A stretch of 9,215 nt of DNA, taken from NCBI GenBank assembly GCA_003476595.1, contig DMTU01000024.1, positions 430 through 9,644 on the forward strand. The letters run 5' to 3'. How positions within the stretch are numbered: position 1 is the stretch's first letter; every line of letters starts with the position of its first letter. The DNA comes from Acidimicrobiaceae bacterium (GTDB lineage Bacteria; Actinomycetota; Acidimicrobiia; Acidimicrobiales; Salinilacustritrichaceae). The position numbers were made by a program, and so were the translations under genes. Positions 4,603 through 9,215 of this stretch are shown here, one piece after another. A model generated the notes under the pieces. The model was not told the origin of the DNA, made no database searches, and saw nothing but the letters and a program-made list of their open reading frames with translations.

Positions 4603-5481
4603 CTACCGCCCGAGCGTGGCCGTGATCCGCGACGGGACCGGGCGGCCGATGAGCGCGGACACCGTGCCGGCGGTGCGGATCATCCGGTCGAGGTCGATGC
4701 CGGTGTCGATGCCGAGCCCGTCGCACAGGTGCACGAGGTCCTCGGTGGCCAGGTTCCCGCCGGCCCCTTCGGCGAAGGGTGACCCGCCGAGGCCACCGAC
4801 AGCGGTGTCGAAGGCGGCGATGCCGAGGGTCATGGCGGCGAAGGCGTTGACCAGGGCCGTGCCCCGGGTGTCGTGCAGGTGGAGGCGCACGTCGATGCCC
4901 GTGGTGGCCACCACGTCGGCGATGCGGTCCGGGGTCGCCACGCCCGTCGTGTCGGCCAGGGTGATGGCGGTGGCACCAGCGTCCTGGGCCGAGTCCACGA
5001 TGGCAGCCACGTCGAAGGCGCCGATGTCCTCGTCGTAGGGCGAGCCGAAGGCGCAGGAGATGACGACGTCGACGGGGCGGCTGCCGGCGGTCTCGGCGAT
5101 CGGCCCGATCTGGGCCACGGACTCCTCGACGCTCATCTTCACGTTGCGCTGCGAGTACGCCTCGGAGGCCGAGACGGTGACGGTGAGCCCGTCCACGCCG
5201 GCCTCGACCGCCAGCTCGGCGCCCTTCACGTTCGGGACCAGCGCCCAGTAGCGGGCGTGCTCGTCGCGCTCGAGGGCGCGGAACAGGTCGGCGGCGCCGG
5301 CCATGGCCGGCACCGCTCGCGGGGACACGAAGGCGGCTGCTTCGATGTCGTCGACGCCTGCGTCGACGAGCGCGGTGATGAGCGCGACGCGGTCGGCGAC
5401 CCGCACGGGCTGCTCGGGCTGGAGCCCGTCGCGCGGGCCCACATCGCGGATGGAGATGGCGTCTGGCAGGTCCCAGGACAC
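4603..5481 (-). CDS. HMG-CoA lyase family (DRE-TIM) enzyme with Cys-to-Ser substitution
   Basis: The protein has 292 residues, close to bacterial HMG-CoA lyases. The TIM-barrel signature is clear: VGPRDGLQ (14-21) with Arg17 and metal ligand Asp18, SASEAYSQRNVKMS (104-117), LADTTGVATP (175-184), HLHDT (201-205) with metal ligands His201 and His203, and GGNLATEDLV (241-250) with Asn243 and Glu247. HMG-CoA lyase cleaves HMG-CoA to acetyl-CoA and acetoacetate in the last step of leucine breakdown. In the family signature GGCPYA the Cys is the catalytic residue (Cys266 in the human enzyme); here the segment reads GGSPFAEGA with Ser234, codon TCA at 4782-4780. The substrate may therefore differ. 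The GTG start at 5481 has AGGAG six bases upstream, overlapping the stop of the carboxylase gene nine bases away, so the two are one operon. Confidence 0.88.
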   Translation of the reverse strand: MSWDLPDAISIRDVGPRDGLQPEQPVRVADRVALITALVDAGVDDIEAAAFVSPRAVPAMAGAADLFRALERDEHARYWALVPNVKGAELAVEAGVDGLTVTVSASEAYSQRNVKMSVEESVAQIGPIAETAGSRPVDVVISCAFGSPYDEDIGAFDVAAIVDSAQDAGATAITLADTTGVATPDRIADVVATTGIDVRLHLHDTRGTALVNAFAAMTLGIAAFDTAVGGLGGSPFAEGAGGNLATEDLVHLCDGLGIDTGIDLDRMIRTAGTVSALIGRPVPSRITATLGR

Positions 5482-5490
5482 GGCTCGCTC

Positions 5491-7029
5491 CTACACCGGG
5501 GGCACGCCGTGGCGGCGGTCCGAGAACTCGCGCCGGCGGGTGCCGGCGGCGGCGAAGCGGTGCACGACCTCGTCGCGCAGCGCGCTGGGCGGGACGATGG
5601 CGTCGATGACCAGCTCCGAGGCGAGCCGGAGCAGGTCGACGTCTGCCTCGTAGATCTCGATCTGCTCGGCGACGAAGGCCTCCTGCTCGTCCTCGTCCTC
5701 GATGGCGGCGATCTTGTTGGCGAACACCGCGTTGACCGCGGCGTCGGGCCCCATGACCGCGATCTTGGCGGTGGGCAGCGCGATGGTGGCCTCGGGGTCG
5801 AAGGCCGGGCCGCACATGGCGTAGAGGCCGGCGCCGTAGGCCTTGCGCACGACGACGCACAGCTTGGGCACCGTCGCCTCGGTGATGGCGGTGACCATCT
5901 TGGCGCCGTGGCGGATGATCCCCTGGCGCTCCACCTGGGTGCCGATCATGAACCCCGGCACGTCGGCGAGGAACAGCAGCGGGATGTTGAAGGCGTCGCA
6001 CAGCCACACGAAGCGGGATGCTTTGTCGGCGGAGTCGACGAACAGGACCCCGCCGAGGTGGGCCGGGTTGTTGGCGACGACCCCGACCGGGCGCCCGTCG
6101 ATCCGGCCGAGCCCGCAGATGAGCTCCTTGGCGAAGAGCGGCTTGTACTCGAAGAAGGACTCGGCATCGACGAGGCCGTCGATGAAGGCGTGCATGTCGA
6201 AGGCCACGGCCTCGTCGACCGGCACGACGTCGTCGGCCAGGTCGTGCGAGGGCGGGGCCGGCTCGTAGCGAGGCGGGTCGTCACGCCAGGTCTGGGGGAA
6301 GTACGAGAACCACGCCCGGGCCTGGTCGAGGGCGTCCTCGTCGTCGTGGGCCAGGGCGTCGCCGCACCCGGACACGCTGGCGTGCATCCGGGCCCCGCCC
6401 ATCTCCTCGAGCGTGGTGTGCTCGCCGATGACCTTCTCGGCCATCCGCGGCGAGCCCAGGTACATGGAGGCGTTGCCCTCCACCATGAAGACCACGTCGC
6501 AGAAGCTCGGGATGTAGGCACCGCCCGCAGCGGAGGGTCCGAAGAGGCAGCAGATCTGGGGCACCCGGCCCGACAAGCGGATCTGGTTCGCGAAGATCCG
6601 ACCGGCGCCGCGCCGGCCGGGGAACAGCTGCACCTGGTCGGTGATGCGGGCGCCGGCGGAGTCGACCAGCCAGAAGATGGGCAGGTCGTGGGCCAGGGCG
6701 TACTCGCTGGTGCGCACCATCTTCTCGACGGTGCGCGCCCCCCAGGAGCCGGCCTTCACCGTGGGATCGTTGGCGACCACGCACACCCGGCGGCCCTCGA
6801 TGGTGCCGGTGCCGGTGACGACCCCGTCCGCCGGCAGGTCCTCGCCCTGGTTGTTGGCCAGCAGCGCATCCTCCACGAAGGAGTCGGCGTCCAGCAGCAG
6901 GTCGAGGCGGTCGCGGACGAAGAGCTTGCCCTGCTTCTCCAGCTTCCCGGCCTGGGTCTCGAGGTTCCCGGCCAGCGCCCGGGAGGTCGCAGCCCGCAGG
7001 TGCTCGAGCGGATCGTGGGGCGCCGTCAC
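5491..7029 (-). CDS. Acyl-CoA carboxylase carboxyltransferase (beta) subunit
   Basis: The protein has 512 residues, the normal size of AccD/PccB/MccB-type subunits. Both crotonase-fold halves are present. The N half carries FVRDRLDLLLD (37-47), VVANDPTVKAGSWG (84-97) and the oxyanion-hole segment GPSAAGGAY (164-172). The C half carries VGVVANNPAHLGG (315-327), FLADVPGFMIGTQVE (353-367) and RKAYGAGLYAMCG (395-407). The enzyme transfers carboxyl from biotin to an acyl-CoA; it needs a biotinylated alpha subunit that is not in the window. The downstream lyase makes a methylcrotonyl-CoA carboxylase role (leucine breakdown) attractive, but the substrate cannot be read from sequence by eye. The start GTG at 7029 gives VTAPHDPLEHL; the open frame runs on to 7467 but overlaps oxyR and is not protein-like. 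A CAAGAT six bases before the GTG may be a weak -10 of a leaderless transcript. Confidence 0.92.
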   Translation of the reverse strand: MTAPHDPLEHLRAATSRALAGNLETQAGKLEKQGKLFVRDRLDLLLDADSFVEDALLANNQGEDLPADGVVTGTGTIEGRRVCVVANDPTVKAGSWGARTVEKMVRTSEYALAHDLPIFWLVDSAGARITDQVQLFPGRRGAGRIFANQIRLSGRVPQICCLFGPSAAGGAYIPSFCDVVFMVEGNASMYLGSPRMAEKVIGEHTTLEEMGGARMHASVSGCGDALAHDDEDALDQARAWFSYFPQTWRDDPPRYEPAPPSHDLADDVVPVDEAVAFDMHAFIDGLVDAESFFEYKPLFAKELICGLGRIDGRPVGVVANNPAHLGGVLFVDSADKASRFVWLCDAFNIPLLFLADVPGFMIGTQVERQGIIRHGAKMVTAITEATVPKLCVVVRKAYGAGLYAMCGPAFDPEATIALPTAKIAVMGPDAAVNAVFANKIAAIEDEDEQEAFVAEQIEIYEADVDLLRLASELVIDAIVPPSALRDEVVHRFAAAGTRRREFSDRRHGVPPV

Positions 7030-7144
7030 CCCACGATCTTGCCCGGTGCGGGCAGCAGGCACGAAGTGCAACGCCACGACCGCCAGTTCCACGAGGCGGT
7101 CGGCCCGCAGGTGATCCGGAGCGCGGCGTCGATAGCCTTGCCCT
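7030..7144. promoter_or_regulatory. Divergent intergenic region between carboxylase operon and oxyR
   Basis: Both transcription units must start in or at the edge of these 115 bp. It includes the 11-bp palindrome GCACGAAGTGC (7059-7069) about 30 bp before the carboxylase start, a possible operator, and the oxyR -10 at 7133-7138. LysR-type regulators often control the divergent neighbour, so regulation of the carboxylase operon from here is possible but unproven. Confidence 0.55.
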
Positions 7145-7146
7145 AT
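7132..7146 (+). promoter_or_regulatory. OxyR operator (ATAG-N7-CTAT) over the oxyR -10 and start codon
   Basis: The 15 bases ATAGCCTTGCCCTAT match the OxyR half-site ATAG-N7-CTAT exactly in the eight defined bases and give the LysR T-N11-A spacing (T7133, A7145). A -10-like TAGCCT (7133-7138) lies inside, six bases before the ATG, with no Shine-Dalgarno, suggesting a leaderless mRNA starting at the ATG. A bound OxyR would cover the -10 and start site, consistent with autorepression. Confidence 0.6.
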
Positions 7147-8071
7147 GCCCGCATCCCGGCAGCGTCCGACCGTACGCCAGCTCGAGTACGTCGTCGCGGT
7201 CGCCGACCACCTGAGCTTCAGCGCTGCGGCCGACGTCTGCGGCGTCAGCCAGCCGGCGCTGTCCACCCAGGTGCGGGAGGTCGAGCAGCGCCTCGGGCTC
7301 TCGCTGTTCGAGCGGGGCCGCGGCGGCGTCTCCGTGCCGGACCACGCCGTGGCCGTCATCGACGCCGCCCGCCGCGCCATCCGGGCCGTGGACGACGTGG
7401 CCGACGCTGCCGTGGACCTCCAGGGCGAGCTGGTCGGACCGGTCCGGATCGGGATCATCCCCACCATGGCGCCCTACCTGCTGCCCACCCTCGTGCGGGA
7501 GCTCCGCCGGCGCCACCCGCGGGCCGAGCCCGCCCTCACCGAGGAGCGCACCGACGAGCTGGTGCGCCGCATCGAGCTCGGCGAGCTGGACCTCGGGCTG
7601 CTGGCCGCGCCCGTCCCGAGCGACTCGCTGGCGTCGATCCCCGTCGCGATCGACGAGTTCCACCTCGCGCTCGGCGAGGACCACCCCTACGCCGGCGAGG
7701 GCTCGCTCCCCTCCGGCGTGCTCGCCGGCCTGCCGGTGCTGCTCCTCGAGGACGGCCACTGCCTGCGCGACCAGGCCATGGACGTGTGCGCCACCGCCGG
7801 CGCCAGCACCGATGGCGCGATCCAGGGCACCAGCCTCACGACCCTCTGCCAGATGGTGTCGGCCGGCGGCGGCGTCACGCTCCTGCCGGCGAGCGCGCTC
7901 GAGGTCGAGGCCCGTCCCGGGTCTGGGCTCGTCACCCGTTCCCTGCGCGACCCGCGGCCGTCGCGCACCGTGGTGCTGGCGTGGCGCGACCGCTCCCCGC
8001 TCGCCGCCATGTACGCCGCCTTCGGGGACGCCATCGCCCCGGCGCTCCAGGCGGCCTGCCCCACGACCTGA
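7145..8071 (+). CDS. oxyR: OxyR-type LysR-family peroxide-sensing regulator
   Basis: The protein has 308 residues, typical for OxyR. The N-terminal winged HTH spans about 8-66 (FSAAADVCGVSQPALSTQV, FERGRGGVSV). The effector domain spans about 97-300. The redox pair is present: GHCLRDQAMDVC (204-215) has Cys206 and Cys215 with the nine-residue spacing of E. coli Cys199 and Cys208, preceded by His205, and Thr107 in IIPTMAPYLLP matches the peroxide-pocket threonine. GTSLTTLCQMVSAGGGVTLLP (228-248) is also OxyR-specific. Peroxide should oxidise Cys206, form the disulfide and switch on catalase/peroxidase genes; none is in the window. It is divergent from the carboxylase operon and convergent with the phosphatase gene. 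Extra cysteines are at 32, 235 and 305. The ATG at 7145 lies within an OxyR operator and appears leaderless. Confidence 0.93.
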   Translation: MPASRQRPTVRQLEYVVAVADHLSFSAAADVCGVSQPALSTQVREVEQRLGLSLFERGRGGVSVPDHAVAVIDAARRAIRAVDDVADAAVDLQGELVGPVRIGIIPTMAPYLLPTLVRELRRRHPRAEPALTEERTDELVRRIELGELDLGLLAAPVPSDSLASIPVAIDEFHLALGEDHPYAGEGSLPSGVLAGLPVLLLEDGHCLRDQAMDVCATAGASTDGAIQGTSLTTLCQMVSAGGGVTLLPASALEVEARPGSGLVTRSLRDPRPSRTVVLAWRDRSPLAAMYAAFGDAIAPALQAACPTT

Positions 8072-8103
8072 CGTGACACCAGGGCTGCCAGAACGGGGAG
8101 GGG

Positions 8104-9183
8104 TCAGCTCCGGCGGATGGCGAGGATGGCCGTGTCGTCGGTGACCGGCTCGGTGGCGAAGTCCTTGGCCGCCTCGAGCAGGCTCTTGCACAGCACGTCG
8201 GGCGGCACGCCCGGGTCGCGGCGCAGCGTGTTGGCGATGCGCTCCTCGCCGAAGAACTGGTCGCCGGCGCGGGCCTCGGCCAGACCGTCGGTGTAGAGCA
8301 GCACGAGGTCGCCGGACTCCAAGTCGATCTCGCGGGAGTGGTAGTGCGACGCCGGGTCCAGCATGAGCAGCGGACCGGTGGCCCGCAGCGGGCGGACCTC
8401 CTTCGCGTGCCACAGCCAGCCGGCGGGGTGGCCGGCCGAGCAGACCCGGAGCGTGCCCGAATCGGTGTCGAACACCACGACGAGCAGGGAGATGAACTCC
8501 TCGACCCGCTCGAGGGCGGACATCTGGGCGTTCAGCTCCTCCATGGCCTGGGCCGGGTCCCGGTACTGGCGCAGGAACACGCGCAGCAGGTACTTGGCCT
8601 GGAAGGCGGTGATGGAGGCCTCGATGCCGTGACCGGTGACGTCGCCGATGACGGCAGCGATGCGGTTGGGCGACACACGGAACACGTCGTAGAAGTCGCC
8701 GGCCATCATGCCGGTGCCCGGCTCGTAGACCCGGCCGAGCTCGAAGCCGGCGAAGTCGGGCAGCTCCTCCGGGGCGAGGCGAGCCGCCCACTTGCGGGGC
8801 GCCAGCTCGTCCTGGGTCAGGACCTCCTGGGCCTTGCGCTCGAGCTCGTTGCGGTCCTCGGCGATGCGGGCGACCCGGCGGAAGTCCCGGTTGTAGTACA
8901 GCGACATGGCGACCGGGATCGTGACCAGGGCGTAGAGCGCGGCGGCTTCGGTCGTCCCGGCGATGCCCACCACCAGCGACGCGGCGGCGAGCAGGCCGTA
9001 GAGGAGCGCAGCGTGGAGCTCCTTGCGGAACGCGGCACCGGCCAGGATGGCTTGGTCAGAGGTGTCGCCGTACTCGCTCTGGATGCGGTGCCAGCTCTGC
9101 TGGAACCGCAGCGCGGAACGGCCCCACACCACGGCGGCAACGGCGCACAGGAGTGCGACCACCGCCAGGATCGGTTGCTCCAT
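8104..9183 (-). CDS. Membrane-anchored SpoIIE/RsbU-type PP2C serine phosphatase
   Basis: The protein has 359 residues. Residues 4-22 form one membrane helix; about 57-75 and 79-97 form two more, with RQ-rich helical connectors and a short helical/coiled-coil linker (about 100-125) before the phosphatase domain (146-357). Metal-binding motifs of the SpoIIE group are intact: GDFYDVF (Asp163), GDVTGHG (Asp181), SAGHP (249-253), LYTDGLAEAR (Asp299) and TDDTAILAI (Asp349, Asp350). Such enzymes dephosphorylate anti-sigma-factor antagonists and so release alternative sigma factors under stress. No PAS, GAF or HAMP sensor domain is seen and no anti-sigma partner lies nearby, so the signal and partner are unknown. 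It converges on oxyR with a 32-bp gap lacking a clear terminator. Confidence 0.93.
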   Translation of the reverse strand: MEQPILAVVALLCAVAAVVWGRSALRFQQSWHRIQSEYGDTSDQAILAGAAFRKELHAALLYGLLAAASLVVGIAGTTEAAALYALVTIPVAMSLYYNRDFRRVARIAEDRNELERKAQEVLTQDELAPRKWAARLAPEELPDFAGFELGRVYEPGTGMMAGDFYDVFRVSPNRIAAVIGDVTGHGIEASITAFQAKYLLRVFLRQYRDPAQAMEELNAQMSALERVEEFISLLVVVFDTDSGTLRVCSAGHPAGWLWHAKEVRPLRATGPLLMLDPASHYHSREIDLESGDLVLLYTDGLAEARAGDQFFGEERIANTLRRDPGVPPDVLCKSLLEAAKDFATEPVTDDTAILAIRRS

Positions 9184-9192
9184 GGATCGTCG

Positions 9193-9198
9193 AGCCTA
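9193..9198 (-). promoter_or_regulatory. -10-like box of the PP2C phosphatase gene
   Basis: The minus strand reads TAGGCT nine bases before the ATG at 9183, with no Shine-Dalgarno between. This geometry fits a leaderless or nearly leaderless transcript. The -35 region lies at or beyond the right edge and was not identified. Confidence 0.35.
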
Positions 9199-9215
9199 CC
9201 GCGCTGCTCAGTCGC

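Noticed and set aside
7030..7467. Upstream extension of the carboxylase frame
   Set aside because: The extension is antisense to oxyR, Ser/Thr/Arg-rich and unlike the family, whose N-terminus fits the GTG at 7029.
4873..8076. 1067-residue plus-strand open frame
   Set aside because: It is antisense to the lyase and carboxylase genes and then out of frame with oxyR; the composition is repetitive and no domain is recognisable.
8072..8103. Possible bidirectional terminator between oxyR and the phosphatase gene
   Set aside because: Only short imperfect CCAG/CTGG matches are seen, with no proper stem or T run.
6281..8791. 836-residue minus-strand open frame
   Set aside because: It is a shadow across carboxylase, oxyR and phosphatase in a wrong frame; the real frames there carry intact catalytic motifs.
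1..9215. CRISPR array, insertion sequence or transposase
   Set aside because: No regularly spaced long repeats, terminal inverted repeats with transposase, or transposase motifs were seen; the only repeats are short clusters of 7-12 bp.

Overview
The window is high-GC DNA from an actinobacterium-like genome. The genes use GTC/CTC/GCC-rich codons, GTG starts are common, several lead genes appear leaderless, and the operon types are actinobacterial. An acidimicrobial or other environmental actinomycete is a reasonable guess, but nothing here fixes the taxon.

Positions 1 to about 4263 look like the integrase-proximal end of an integrative conjugative or mobilizable element inserted at the 3' end of a tRNA-Pro(GGG) gene. 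Every gene in this part reads leftwards. Going away from the tRNA they are: a tyrosine integrase (3022-4158), a HicA/HicB toxin-antitoxin pair (2400-2983), a MerR/excisionase-type helix-turn-helix protein (1962-2147), a winged-helix-like protein translationally coupled to it (1534-1962), and a MobF (TrwC/TraA-type) relaxase whose helicase part runs off the left edge (1-1397). Between the winged-helix gene and the relaxase lie three 12-bp tandem repeats and a short perfect inverted repeat, a candidate oriT or accessory-protein site. The other end of the element, any conjugation machinery and the second att repeat are outside the window.

Positions 4263 to 9215 look like chromosomal backbone. 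The tRNA-Pro gene, with its own -10 box and a UUCG-capped hairpin behind it, is preceded by a leftward operon: an acyl-CoA carboxylase carboxyltransferase subunit (5491-7029), an HMG-CoA-lyase family enzyme (4603-5481) and a tiny zinc-ribbon membrane protein (4396-4599). The carboxylase plus lyase pairing suggests leucine/isovalerate-type acyl-CoA breakdown. However, the lyase has Ser in place of the catalytic Cys of HMG-CoA lyase, so its reaction is uncertain.

An OxyR peroxide sensor with both redox cysteines (7145-8071) is divergent from the carboxylase operon. A perfect ATAG-N7-CTAT OxyR half-site lies over its -10 box and start codon, which predicts autoregulation. A membrane-anchored SpoIIE/RsbU-type PP2C phosphatase (8104-9183) converges on oxyR.

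The least explained parts are the short direct-repeat clusters with 11-12 bp periods in the mobile element (1397-1432, 2991-3010, 4177-4194) and the Cys-to-Ser lyase.
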